Origin: Prevotella sp. UBA2739
Lineage (GTDB): Bacteria > Bacteroidota > Bacteroidia > Bacteroidales > Bacteroidaceae
DNA length: 64,000 nt
Assembly (NCBI GenBank): GCA_002353525.1
Contig: DEJV01000004.1
Span: 1 to 64,000 of the forward strand
Direction of reading: 5' to 3'
Part shown: positions 9,220 through 17,781 of the stretch, one piece after another
How the letters are laid out: every line of letters begins with the position of its first letter
Position numbering within the stretch: position 1 is the stretch's first letter
Made by a program: the position numbers and the translations under genes
The notes under the pieces: model-generated
The model's database searches: none
What the model saw: only the letters and a program-made list of their open reading frames with translations
Told to the model about the DNA's origin: nothing

Positions 9220-10026
9220 ATGAGAAGATTTTCGACTTGTATGGTTGCCATGGCACTCCTGATGAGCGCCTGTGGCGGAAGGAATGAAACACAGACCGTC
9301 AGCATGGACGGACTGGAGTTTGACAGTGTCGTGGTCGACACGACGATGGCGCTTGGTACGAGCACCGACGCGCCTCAATGCCATATACGCCTTAGCGTGC
9401 AATATGCCAAAGGCAAAAACGAACAACAGGTGAACAACGCCATTGTTCATTCCGGAATATTGGTTCCCGACTATTTTGCCATTGGCCGTGAGAATCTGTT
9501 GATGGAGCATGTGGTAGACTCGTTTGTGGGAAGATATCTCAATGACTACCAGAATGTCTATGGCGATTTCTATCGTATGGACAAAGAACATGCATCACTC
9601 TACAACAACGATTACATTCTCTCAACGCATACGCAGAAGGGGAAAAAAGATATCGTTATCTATCTGGCCAACAGCTATCTTCATGCCGGAGGCTCGTACG
9701 GTTCGGCCATCACTATAGCCAAAAACATCGATGTCGAGAAGGGAAGAATTGTAGAGTTGAAGGATGTGTTTGTTCCAGGTTATGAGCAACAACTGTGCGA
9801 ATTGATAGAAGAGAAACTGCTCAAGCGCTTTGACGTGAAGACGCTCGACGACTTGCACAAACAATCTGTCTTTAGCGGAATAGACATCTATGCTCCTGAG
9901 AACTTTATGATGGAGGAAGACCAGATGACGTTCATCTACGTAGAGGATGAGGTGGCACCCCATGCACTTGGTGAGATTCGTGTCAGTATTCCATATAATG
10001 AGTTGAATGGCATATTAAAGAAATAA
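9220..10026 (+). CDS. DUF3298-type lipoprotein (RsiV-like)
   Basis: From the ATG at 9220 the protein has 268 residues. It begins with a lipoprotein signal (MRRFSTCMVAMALLMSAC, lipobox LMSAC), so it is anchored to a membrane outside the cytoplasm. The C-terminal half (IVELKDVFVPGYEQQL ... DEVAPHALGEIRVSIPYNEL) fits DUF3298, which often follows a DUF4163-like N-terminal region in RsiV/PdaC-like proteins. Function is unknown. It is 12 bases from rsmG and heads the rsmG-ruvC unit. An in-frame GTG at 9181 is not used here because it would place non-signal residues before the lipobox signal. Confidence 0.75.
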   Translation: MRRFSTCMVAMALLMSACGGRNETQTVSMDGLEFDSVVVDTTMALGTSTDAPQCHIRLSVQYAKGKNEQQVNNAIVHSGILVPDYFAIGRENLLMEHVVDSFVGRYLNDYQNVYGDFYRMDKEHASLYNNDYILSTHTQKGKKDIVIYLANSYLHAGGSYGSAITIAKNIDVEKGRIVELKDVFVPGYEQQLCELIEEKLLKRFDVKTLDDLHKQSVFSGIDIYAPENFMMEEDQMTFIYVEDEVAPHALGEIRVSIPYNELNGILKK

Positions 10027-10038
10027 GAAGAAACAACG

Positions 10039-10662
10039 ATGATAGAAACGATTCTGAAATATTTCCCCGACCTGACCACTCGTCAGCAAGAGCAATTCAG
10101 TGCGCTCTACGACTTGTATTCCGACTGGAACGAGAAGATTAACGTCATTTCGCGCAAGGATATCGTCAACTTGTACGAACACCATGTGTTGCACTCACTG
10201 GCTATTGCCAAAGCTGTTCGCTTCAAAGAAGGTACAAAGATACTCGACTTTGGCACAGGTGGAGGGTTCCCCGGCATTCCCTTAAGCATCATGTTCCCCG
10301 ATAGTCAGTTCAAGCTCATCGACGGAACAGGCAAGAAGATACGTGTGGCCACCGAAGTGGCCCAAGCCATAGTGCTGACCAATTGTCATCCCACTCATTT
10401 GCGCGGTGAGGATGAGGACGGGAAGTATGACTTCATCGTGAGCCGTGCTGTGATGGCACTGCCCGACCTGCTGAAGATTATACGTAAGAACATTGCAAAA
10501 AAACAGATGAACGCATTGCCCAACGGACTATTATGCCTCAAGGGGGGTGACATTCAGCAAGAGATTAGTCCAGTAAAGAATATAGCTAAAGTGAGCCATC
10601 TCTCCGATTGGTTCGATGAGGAATGGTTTGTGGAGAAACATTTAATTTACGTACCATTATGA
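10039..10662 (+). CDS. rsmG: 16S rRNA (guanine527-N7)-methyltransferase
   Basis: The 207-residue length is typical of RsmG (GidB), which methylates G527 of 16S rRNA with SAM. Visible motifs are NVISRKDIVNLYEHHVLHSL, the SAM-binding ILDFGTGGGFPGIPLSI and the KLIDGTGKK acidic loop, followed by FIVSRAVMALPDLL. It overlaps the next gene by ATGA (10659-10662). Confidence 0.95.
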   Translation: MIETILKYFPDLTTRQQEQFSALYDLYSDWNEKINVISRKDIVNLYEHHVLHSLAIAKAVRFKEGTKILDFGTGGGFPGIPLSIMFPDSQFKLIDGTGKKIRVATEVAQAIVLTNCHPTHLRGEDEDGKYDFIVSRAVMALPDLLKIIRKNIAKKQMNALPNGLLCLKGGDIQQEISPVKNIAKVSHLSDWFDEEWFVEKHLIYVPL

Positions 10663-11303
10663 TGAACATCCGACGATTTGTTTGTAACATGCTTCAAGAG
10701 AACTGCTACGTGGTGAGCGATGACACCCGCGAATGCGTGATCATTGATTGTGGTGCCTTCTATCCCGAAGAGCGTACGGCCATTGTGGACTATATACGCA
10801 CTAATCAGCTGACTCCCACACATCTGTTGGCCACCCACGGGCATCTGGACCATAATTTTGGCAACAACACTATTTTCGAGGAATTTGGGTTGAAGCCGGA
10901 GGCCTCAGAGCAGGACGAGTATCTGATGGACTCGCTCGTCAGACAAGGAGAGGCCATGTATGGCTTGCGACTGGAATACGACTTACCCTCGGTTGAAAAC
11001 TATCTTCAGGCCAACCAAATCGTTACCTTTGGTAATCATAAGCTGAGGGTGCTAACCACACCCGGTCATTCGCGTGGGTGTATATGCTTCGTTTGTGATG
11101 CAGAGAAAGTAGTATTCACTGGCGACACGTTGTTTCGCATGTCCATAGGCCGTACCGATTTTGAAGGTGGAAGCACCCAGCAGATTATCGACAGCCTGCA
11201 TCGTCTGGCCAAGCTGCCCGACGAGACCGTTGTCTACCCCGGACATGGTCCACAGTCGACTATTGGCGACGAGAAGAAGTATAATCCGTATATGAAGTAT
11301 TAA
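10659..11303 (+). CDS. Metallo-beta-lactamase fold hydrolase (glyoxalase II/YcbL-like)
   Basis: The preferred start is the ATG at 10659, overlapping the rsmG stop by four bases, which gives 214 residues beginning MMNIRRFVCNMLQENCYVV. The metal-binding motif THGHLDH (HxHxDH) lies near residue 61, and TPGHSRG and FTGDTLF supply the next ligands; a last His is in VYPGHGPQST. The length and single domain match YcbL-type hydrolases, related to hydroxyacylglutathione hydrolase, in the cytoplasm. The true substrate is unknown. Confidence 0.88.
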   Translation: MMNIRRFVCNMLQENCYVVSDDTRECVIIDCGAFYPEERTAIVDYIRTNQLTPTHLLATHGHLDHNFGNNTIFEEFGLKPEASEQDEYLMDSLVRQGEAMYGLRLEYDLPSVENYLQANQIVTFGNHKLRVLTTPGHSRGCICFVCDAEKVVFTGDTLFRMSIGRTDFEGGSTQQIIDSLHRLAKLPDETVVYPGHGPQSTIGDEKKYNPYMKY

Positions 11304-11318
11304 GAGCCTATCGGCACA

Positions 11319-11891
11319 ATGACAACGAAGAAAGCAACAGAGAAAATCATACTTGGCATAGACCCTGGCACCAACGTGATGGGTTATGGACTGCTGAAGG
11401 TGATGGGTAATAAGGCAGAAATGATGGCGATGGGGGTCATCGATATGCGCAAGACCAGTGATCCCTACCTGCGGTTGGGCAAGATTTTCGAGCGTGTCAC
11501 AGGCATCATCAACGAGTTTCTGCCCGACGAGATGGCTATCGAAGCCCCTTTCTTCGGAAAGAATGTACAGTCGATGCTGAAACTGGGCCGTGCCCAGGGT
11601 GTGGCCATTGCCGCTGCCATCCATCATGACATTCCCATTCACGAATATGCCCCGCTGAAAATCAAGATGGCTATCACGGGTAACGGTAGTGCCAGCAAGG
11701 AACAGGTGGCTGGAATGCTGAAGCGTCTGTTGAATCTTGATGACGACAGTATGCCTCAGTTTATGGATGCTACCGATGCCCTTGGTGCCGCTTATTGTCA
11801 CTTCCTCCAATCTGGCCGGCCAGAGTCGCAGGCATCCTATCGCGGATGGAAAGATTTTGTGAACAGAAATCCAGGAAAGGTAAAAAGATGA
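11319..11891 (+). CDS. ruvC: Holliday junction resolvase RuvC
   Basis: The 190-residue protein has the four acidic active-site regions of RuvC: GIDPGTNVMGYG (first Asp), AIEAPFFGKN (Glu), and the C-terminal DATDALGAAYCH pair of Asp. RuvC cuts Holliday junctions made by RuvAB in recombination. ruvA and ruvB are not next to it. It overlaps the ABC ATPase start by ATGA. Confidence 0.96.
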   Translation: MTTKKATEKIILGIDPGTNVMGYGLLKVMGNKAEMMAMGVIDMRKTSDPYLRLGKIFERVTGIINEFLPDEMAIEAPFFGKNVQSMLKLGRAQGVAIAAAIHHDIPIHEYAPLKIKMAITGNGSASKEQVAGMLKRLLNLDDDSMPQFMDATDALGAAYCHFLQSGRPESQASYRGWKDFVNRNPGKVKR

Positions 11892-13378
11892 ATCCCATAA
11901 TAAAGATAGAACAAGGCATCACCAGAATGCCTGAATGGCGAATGGCTGCCCCCGTAGACTTTGAGTTGAATAAAGGTGAGCATTTGGCTATTGTCGGTCC
12001 TAATGGAGGTGGAAAGTCGATGTTTGTAGACATGATCACCGGTAAGCATCCGCTGTTCCCGCAAATGCTGAACTACCACTTCGATACGTCCGCAGACACT
12101 CTTGTGAGCGAGATTATGAAGTATATCACGTTCCGTGACACCTATGGCGGTGATAATGACCGCACCTACTTCTTGCAACAACGGTGGAACCAAATGGAGA
12201 TAGACAAAGACACACCCACCGTAGGGCAACTGCTGGAAGAGGCTTTCCTGCTTGCCGGGAAAGACACGCAAGAACGCCGAGAGCAACAGAGTCGCATATA
12301 CGATTTGTTCAACATGCACTACCTGCTCGATAAGTATATCATCCTGCTTTCCAGTGGAGAGTTGCGCAAGTTTAAAATCGCATCATCGCTATTCTCGCAA
12401 CCTAGAATACTCATCATGGACAATCCGTTCATAGGCCTTGATGCCCAAATGCGCCAGCAGTTGAAGGATTTACTCTCTACCCTGTCAGCCGAAACCACGT
12501 TGCAATTCATCTTCGTGCTGTCTAAAAGTGATGATATACCCGCATTGGTCACGCACGTGGTGGAGGTGAACCATATGAAAGTGGGCACAAAGACCACCTT
12601 GAGCGGCTATCTGCAAAACCGCAAGCCTTTACCATCGCACATTCTTTCAGAAGAGCATCGCCAGGCTATTCTCAATTTGCCTTACAGACAGGACGAATAT
12701 CAGTCGGAAGAAATCATCAGAATGAACAAGGTCACCATCCGCTATGGAAAGCGCATCATCCTGAAGGACCTCTGTTGGACCGTACGCAATGGTGAGCGTT
12801 GGGCTTTGAGTGGTAAAAACGGTTCAGGTAAGTCAACCCTTCTCAGCCTGGTTTGTGCAGACAATCCACAGAGTTACGCATGCGATATAACCTTGTTTGG
12901 CCATCCACGCGGTAGTGGTGAGTCGATATGGGACATCAAGAAACATATAGGCTACGTGTCGCCCGAGATGCATCGTGCCTACCAGCGCGACATGCCTGCC
13001 ATACGCATTGTGGCCAGTGGTCTGAAAGACTCTATTGGACTTTATGTGAAGCCCGATGACGATGATTATGCAAGATGCCGATGGTGGATGGACATCTTCG
13101 GAATCTCCCATCTGGCCGACTGTTCGTTCATGAAACTGTCTAGTGGTGAGCAACGACTGGTGCTTCTGGCACGTGCTTTCGTGAAAGATCCCGAGCTGCT
13201 TATCCTTGACGAGCCGTTGCATGGACTCGACAACACCAACCGCCGGATGGTAAAAGACATTATCGAGACATTCTGCATGCGACATAACAAAACGCTCATC
13301 ATGGTCACCCACTATCAGGAAGAGTTGCCCGACTGCATCACCCACCATCTTACGCTTGGTGGGCATGGTATTTCATAA
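11888..13378 (+). CDS. Twin-domain ABC ATPase (ModF/PhrA-like)
   Basis: From the ATG at 11888 the protein has 496 residues with two nucleotide-binding domains in tandem and no membrane segment. Domain 1: Walker A GPNGGGKSM (~residue 37), signature LSSGELRKF, Walker B ILIMDNPFIGLD. Domain 2: Walker A GKNGSGKST, signature LSSGEQRLV, Walker B LLILDEPLHGLD. Domain 1 has Asn where the catalytic Glu normally follows the Walker B Asp, so it may bind ATP without hydrolysing it well. ModF-like proteins have this build, but no molybdate genes are nearby and the role is unclear. Confidence 0.82.
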   Translation: MNPIIKIEQGITRMPEWRMAAPVDFELNKGEHLAIVGPNGGGKSMFVDMITGKHPLFPQMLNYHFDTSADTLVSEIMKYITFRDTYGGDNDRTYFLQQRWNQMEIDKDTPTVGQLLEEAFLLAGKDTQERREQQSRIYDLFNMHYLLDKYIILLSSGELRKFKIASSLFSQPRILIMDNPFIGLDAQMRQQLKDLLSTLSAETTLQFIFVLSKSDDIPALVTHVVEVNHMKVGTKTTLSGYLQNRKPLPSHILSEEHRQAILNLPYRQDEYQSEEIIRMNKVTIRYGKRIILKDLCWTVRNGERWALSGKNGSGKSTLLSLVCADNPQSYACDITLFGHPRGSGESIWDIKKHIGYVSPEMHRAYQRDMPAIRIVASGLKDSIGLYVKPDDDDYARCRWWMDIFGISHLADCSFMKLSSGEQRLVLLARAFVKDPELLILDEPLHGLDNTNRRMVKDIIETFCMRHNKTLIMVTHYQEELPDCITHHLTLGGHGIS

Positions 13379-13396
13379 GGAGGAAATGGAAGACAA

Positions 13397-13430
13397 AACT
13401 TACTGGTAGTCGTAGTAATACCAGTAAGTT
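13397..13430 (-). terminator. Hairpin terminator overlapping the end of the small membrane protein gene
   Basis: A perfect 12-bp inverted repeat (13397-13408 and 13419-13430) with a 10-base loop. On the minus strand it is followed by a short T run. It overlaps the last ten or so codons of the 200-residue minus-strand gene, and may also stop the ABC gene coming from the other side. Confidence 0.6.
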
Positions 13431-14002
13431 GTGCCAAAGGTGCCGCGCAACATGTTCATCCTGACAATCGAGTCGGTTGTCTGACGCTCCATTCGCTGAT
13501 AGTCAGAGTAATCGGCCTCCAGCACATTGTTACGATAGATAATAACAGGATTAGAGCGCAGATGGGTTTGCAAGAGCAAAGCCTCGCGATAATGCCTGGG
13601 GAGTGAAGCCGCTTCGCCGTGATAATACTGGGCAATGTGACGGGCAAACTGGTCGAGATCCTTATCCATCAAGTCACCGCAAAGAATACGGTCTTTGTCG
13701 TCGGCTGGTAAACGGTGCAGGGCCTCTGCCCCACCCGACAAAGGATAAGTGAACAACTTGTCGCCTATATTACCTTGTTTATATAACGCATAAGCACGCC
13801 ACGAAGAGAGCTCGTCGTTGGTCTTTGTGCTTTTCTTTCCCACCGTCAAAGCCTTGGCATAATCGCCTTTGTCAACAGCCCGTTTCGCTTTTTTGCAATA
13901 ATAATCCAGTTCATTAGGAACGAATACTATGCCGACGATGAAAAGAAACACCGTCAGGCATAGTAGTCGTTGCCACGTATGATGCAGATCGCAAGGTATC
14001 AT
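13400..14002 (-). CDS. Uncharacterised membrane-anchored protein with TPR-like helices, downstream of glgB
   Basis: The preferred start is the ATG at 14002, which shares one base with the glgB stop (TGATG), giving 200 residues. One membrane helix is visible near residues 11-28 (LLCLTVFLFIVGIVFV), followed by a helical region with a TPR-like look (AKRAVDKGDYAKALTVGKK, SWRAYALYKQGNIGD). The C-terminus is rich in Tyr and is encoded across a terminator hairpin. I do not recognise a named function. The coupling to glgB suggests co-expression rather than a proven role in glycogen metabolism. Confidence 0.65.
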   Translation of the reverse strand: MIPCDLHHTWQRLLCLTVFLFIVGIVFVPNELDYYCKKAKRAVDKGDYAKALTVGKKSTKTNDELSSWRAYALYKQGNIGDKLFTYPLSGGAEALHRLPADDKDRILCGDLMDKDLDQFARHIAQYYHGEAASLPRHYREALLLQTHLRSNPVIIYRNNVLEADYSDYQRMERQTTDSIVRMNMLRGTFGTTYWYYYDYQ

Positions 14003-16074
14003 CAGTTCTTCTTCAGCACTACAGCCGAGCGGGCTGGAATATAGAGTTTCAGCCACTCCTTATGATCGTTCACATAAACCGGATCGTAGTTGGTGAAATG
14101 CGTCATGGTGTCGTCAGCAAGGCCATTTCCGCCAAACTTTTCAGCATCCGTATTCAGCACCACATCGTAACTTCCTGTAGGTACGAGGAAACCATAATCG
14201 GTGTAAGACTTCGACGGGCTGAAATTAAACACAAAGATCAGGTCGCCACGCATGAAGGCCAATATCTGGTCACTATCGTTGTGCCATATCTCCTGTATTG
14301 CCGTACGGGCGAAGTTCTTCTGTCCCTTCACCACACTCAGCATCTCACGGTCGAAATCGCCCAGCCAGTGATAGCAAAGCTCCTTGTTGTCGACAAGGTT
14401 CCACTGGCGACGTGCATACTTATAGCTCCATCCGTTGCCCTCGCGTGGGAAGTCAATCCACTCGGGATGACCAAACTCATTGCCCATAAAGTTGAGGTAA
14501 CCACCATTGATAGCCGCCAGCGTCACTAGACGAATCATTTTGTGCAGGGCAATGCCTCTGCGTGCCACTTCGTTCTCGTCGCCCTTCTTGAAATGCCAGT
14601 ACATGTCAGCGTCAATCAGACGGAAGATGATGGTCTTGTCGCCCACTAGTGCCTGGTCGTGGCTCTCGCAATAACTGATAGTCTTCTCGTCTGGCCTGCG
14701 GTTCTTCACTTCCCAGAAGATAGAGCTGGGTTTCCAGTCTTCGTCTTTCAGTTCCTTGATGGTCTTAATCCAATAGTCGGGTATGTTCATCGCCATGCGA
14801 TAGTCGAAACCGAAGCCTCCGTCCTCAAACTTGGCAGCCAGTCCGGGCATACCGCTCACTTCCTCGGCAATGGTAATAGCGTTGGGGTTCACCTCGTGGA
14901 TGAGCAGGTTTGCAAGAGTGAGATAGCAGATAGCTTCGTCGTCCTCATGGCCATTGAAATAGTCGCCATAGCCTCCGAAGGCCTCGCCTAGTCCGTGGCT
15001 ATAGTAGAGCATAGAGGTGACACCATCGAAACGGAAACCGTCGAAATGGAACTCCTCAAGCCAGTATTTGCAATTAGAAAGAAGGAAGTGCTTCACCCCG
15101 TCGTTTCCATAGTCGAAGCAGAGCGAGTCCCAAGCCGGATGCTCGTGACGGTCGCCAGCACAGAAGAACTGGTTGGGATCGCCCGCCAGATTGCCCAGGC
15201 CTTCCACCTCGTTCTTCACCGCATGCGAGTGCACAATGTCCATGATGACCGCAATGCCCAGGCGATGGGCTTCGTCGATGAGGGCCTTCAACTCTTCGGG
15301 TGTACCAAACCGGCTGCTTGGAGCAAAGAACGAACTCACGTGATAGCCAAATGATCCATAGTAGGGATGCTCCTGAATGGCCATGACCTGAATGCAATTG
15401 TAGCCGTCTTTAGCCACTCGTGGAAGCACATTCTCGCGGAACTCGTTGTATGTTCCCACCTTCTCGGCATCTTGGCCCATGCCCACATGGCATTCGTAGA
15501 TGAGCAATGGATTCTTCTGGGGTTTAAAGCCAGCCTTCTTCCATACATAGGGCACTACGGGATTCCATACCTGAGCAGAGAAAATTTTTGTCTCCTCGTC
15601 CTGCACCACGCGCCGGCACCAAGCAGGGATGCGTTCGCCTTCGCCACCATCCCAGTGCACCTTCATCTTGTAGAGCTGTCCGTGCTTCAGGTCTTTCTCC
15701 TTCAGTCGCAACTCCCAGTTGCCTGTTCCCTCAATGCGCTTGCACTGATACTTCTCATCTTCTTTCCAGTCGTTGAAATCGCCAATGAGATAAATAGCCG
15801 TGGCATTGGGCGCCCACTCGCGGAACACCCATCCGCGTGCCTGCTTGTGCAAACCGTAGTAAAGGTGTCCGGTGGCAAAATCAGAAAGAGTCCTTTTGCC
15901 ATTCTGTGTCAGCTGGTTCAGTTTCCACAGGGCATGGTCGTGACGCCCCCTGATGGCATCCTCAAAAGGTTCCAGCCACGAGTCGTTTTTCACCAGACCA
16001 ATGTGTGCCGGAGCTGCCGACCTTCTGGTAGCAGTCTTTTTCAGCACAGGCTTATTGCTTTTTTTGTTCACCAT
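14002..16074 (-). CDS. glgB: 1,4-alpha-glucan branching enzyme, eukaryote-like type
   Basis: The 690-residue protein has a CBM48-like N-terminal region (GWVFREWAPNATAIYLIGDFNDW, ~residues 79-101) and a GH13 barrel. Catalytic regions are MDIVHSHAVKN (region I), DGFRFDGVTSM (nucleophile Asp about 350), ITIAEEVSG (acid/base Glu about 404) and YCESHDQALVG (region IV). The VHSHA form of region I is that of eukaryotic branching enzymes (GH13_8) rather than the E. coli type. It forms alpha-1,6 branches in glycogen. It lies 12 bases after the YhcH-type gene and overlaps the following gene. Confidence 0.95.
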   Translation of the reverse strand: MVNKKSNKPVLKKTATRRSAAPAHIGLVKNDSWLEPFEDAIRGRHDHALWKLNQLTQNGKRTLSDFATGHLYYGLHKQARGWVFREWAPNATAIYLIGDFNDWKEDEKYQCKRIEGTGNWELRLKEKDLKHGQLYKMKVHWDGGEGERIPAWCRRVVQDEETKIFSAQVWNPVVPYVWKKAGFKPQKNPLLIYECHVGMGQDAEKVGTYNEFRENVLPRVAKDGYNCIQVMAIQEHPYYGSFGYHVSSFFAPSSRFGTPEELKALIDEAHRLGIAVIMDIVHSHAVKNEVEGLGNLAGDPNQFFCAGDRHEHPAWDSLCFDYGNDGVKHFLLSNCKYWLEEFHFDGFRFDGVTSMLYYSHGLGEAFGGYGDYFNGHEDDEAICYLTLANLLIHEVNPNAITIAEEVSGMPGLAAKFEDGGFGFDYRMAMNIPDYWIKTIKELKDEDWKPSSIFWEVKNRRPDEKTISYCESHDQALVGDKTIIFRLIDADMYWHFKKGDENEVARRGIALHKMIRLVTLAAINGGYLNFMGNEFGHPEWIDFPREGNGWSYKYARRQWNLVDNKELCYHWLGDFDREMLSVVKGQKNFARTAIQEIWHNDSDQILAFMRGDLIFVFNFSPSKSYTDYGFLVPTGSYDVVLNTDAEKFGGNGLADDTMTHFTNYDPVYVNDHKEWLKLYIPARSAVVLKKN

Positions 16075-16086
16075 TTCTCAAATCGT

Positions 16087-16533
16087 TTAAGCTTTAACCT
16101 TGAATATTGCCTTCTTAATGCCAGCCTCCATCGAGATGCAGGGAGCATGTCCGTCTTCAGGGAAGAAGATAGCAAACATGCCCGGATTGCAGGTGACATA
16201 GTTTTGAGCTATCACACCAGGTATCTTTGTAATGTCCTTCGCCTCGTTGTATTCTGCCTTGGGCAGTTCCACACGTGGTGTGTAGCCATAGGTCTCAGGC
16301 GTATTCAAAGGAATCTGAATGTCGAGCATTTTGTTGTGTGTCTCCATCACAGCCTCGTCGGGAGTCTTTCCTTTTGCCGTAGTGAGGTTCAAGAAAAGGT
16401 TTTCGCCACAAATGGGATATTTTCCTTCTTCCATTTTGTTGAGGTCGTTTTCCTGAAGAAACTTTATCACTTCCTTAAACAGAGGATTCATTGCCTCATA
16501 CTTGCTCAGATTGTCGAGAGTGTCTACTACCAT
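16087..16533 (-). CDS. YhcH/YjgK/YiaL family protein
   Basis: The 148-residue protein fits this cupin-like family (DUF386) by length and by the METHNKMLDIQIPL stretch and the FPEDGHAPCI histidine motif near the end. Family members are linked to sialic acid or sugar-acid metabolism (for example NanQ as an anomerase), but the substrate here is unknown. It sits between a MORN-repeat gene (28 bases upstream) and glgB (12 bases downstream) on the same strand. Confidence 0.88.
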   Translation of the reverse strand: MVVDTLDNLSKYEAMNPLFKEVIKFLQENDLNKMEEGKYPICGENLFLNLTTAKGKTPDEAVMETHNKMLDIQIPLNTPETYGYTPRVELPKAEYNEAKDITKIPGVIAQNYVTCNPGMFAIFFPEDGHAPCISMEAGIKKAIFKVKA

Positions 16534-16561
16534 AATTGAATGATTTATTTTAAGTTGTTTG

Positions 16562-17674
16562 TTATTCAGCTATCTTCCGGCCACGCTCATAAATGCCGCT
16601 TTCTTTCATCCGGCCGTTCTTGTCTTTTATCACGTACTTTCCGTCGCGACGGTCGTCCACATATGTACCTTCAAAGCGGTTTCCGTCCTTATCTTCCTCA
16701 ATGGCAGGACCATTGCGCTTGCCATCGCGGAAAGTACCCTTGAACTTCATGCCGTCCTTAAAGTGGATGATCACCTCGCCGTGCACCTTTCCGTTGTTAA
16801 AGTTGCCGTCGAACACGTCGCCGTTTTTCTTCGTCAGCTTGCCACGACCGTTTTGTTTGTCGTTTTTCCACTGACCTGTATAGACATCGCCGTTTTTCCA
16901 TACCAGCGTGCCTTGTCCCGACTTGTCGCCTTCGCTGAAGTGACCGGTGTATTTGTCGCCATTGGCATATTTGAAAATGCCTTCGCCAGTGCGCTCTCCT
17001 TGCACATAATCGCCCTCGTAGACGTCGCCATTCTGGAACTTATAGATGCCTTTGCCGTGCTGGATGTCGTCCTTCCAGTCGCCCGTATAGACGTCACCGT
17101 CGGCATATTTGTTGGTTCCTTTGCCGTTTCGCTGGTTATGGGCCCACATGCCGTTATAGGTGGTTCCGTCGTTCCAGTCGAAGAGTCCTTTTCCCCACTT
17201 CTCGTCGAACTTCCATTCGCCGTCGTAGTAGGCACCGCCGGCATAGGTGTACTTTCCCTTTCCGTTGCGGTGGTCCTGATACCAGTTGCCCTCGTACTTG
17301 TCACCATTATAATAATACATGATGCCGTGGCCCTGCTGATAGTCGCGGAACCACAAGCCTACATATTTATTATTGTTCATGAAATAGAAGGTGCCCTGAC
17401 CGTGCTGCTGGTCCTGAAACCACTGGCCTTCATACTTCTCGCCATCCGAAAAGGTATAAACGCCGTAGCCCTGACGCTTTCCGCGTGCATATTCACCCTC
17501 GTAGGTGTCGCCGTTCTTAAACACTGTGTTGCCTTTGCCGTGGGGTTTTCCGGCAACCATTTCGCCTTTATACTCTCCACCGTCGCGTGTGATGCACGAG
17601 CCCAGAGAGATTTTCTGGGCGCCTCCGCTCAACGGGAGAAATAACATAATAACAGATAGTATTTTTACTTTCAC
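16562..17674 (-). CDS. Exported MORN-repeat protein
   Basis: I count 14 MORN repeats of 23 residues, of the form GDxYxGxWxxxxxxGxGxxxxxN, filling nearly the whole protein. The chosen start is the GTG at 17674 (370 residues), which gives a good signal peptide: KVK followed by a hydrophobic stretch ending LSGGAQ. The first ATG downstream (17647) would remove half of it. MORN repeats form an extended beta sheet and bind lipids or proteins. No catalytic domain is present, so it is likely a scaffold in the periplasm or on the surface. It heads the operon that includes glgB. Confidence 0.8.
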   Translation of the reverse strand: MKVKILSVIMLFLPLSGGAQKISLGSCITRDGGEYKGEMVAGKPHGKGNTVFKNGDTYEGEYARGKRQGYGVYTFSDGEKYEGQWFQDQQHGQGTFYFMNNNKYVGLWFRDYQQGHGIMYYYNGDKYEGNWYQDHRNGKGKYTYAGGAYYDGEWKFDEKWGKGLFDWNDGTTYNGMWAHNQRNGKGTNKYADGDVYTGDWKDDIQHGKGIYKFQNGDVYEGDYVQGERTGEGIFKYANGDKYTGHFSEGDKSGQGTLVWKNGDVYTGQWKNDKQNGRGKLTKKNGDVFDGNFNNGKVHGEVIIHFKDGMKFKGTFRDGKRNGPAIEEDKDGNRFEGTYVDDRRDGKYVIKDKNGRMKESGIYERGRKIAE

Positions 17675-17701
17675 TATATCTTCGTATTTTGTTTCGACTG
17701 A

Positions 17702-17732
17702 CAAAAATACGAAAAAAACACAAGAGTTCAAA
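17702..17732 (-). promoter_or_regulatory. Promoter of the MORN-YhcH-glgB operon
   Basis: The minus strand carries TATTTTTG (17702-17709) with TTTG exactly 19 bases further upstream, a full match to the Bacteroidetes consensus. It lies some 45 bases from, and divergent to, the kdsB -7 box. Confidence 0.75.
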
Positions 17733-17753
17733 ATCTGTTTACAAAATTTTTAT

Positions 17754-17761
17754 TACTTTTG
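17754..17761 (+). promoter_or_regulatory. -7 element of kdsB
   Basis: TACTTTTG, ending 20 bases before the kdsB ATG. The -33 region (CTGTTTAC) is a weak match. Confidence 0.6.
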
Positions 17762-17781
17762 CACAAAACATCATAAAACGC

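Noticed and set aside
15367..16539. A 390-codon plus-strand frame opposite glgB and the YhcH-type gene
   Set aside because: Antisense to two well-supported genes; no family resemblance.
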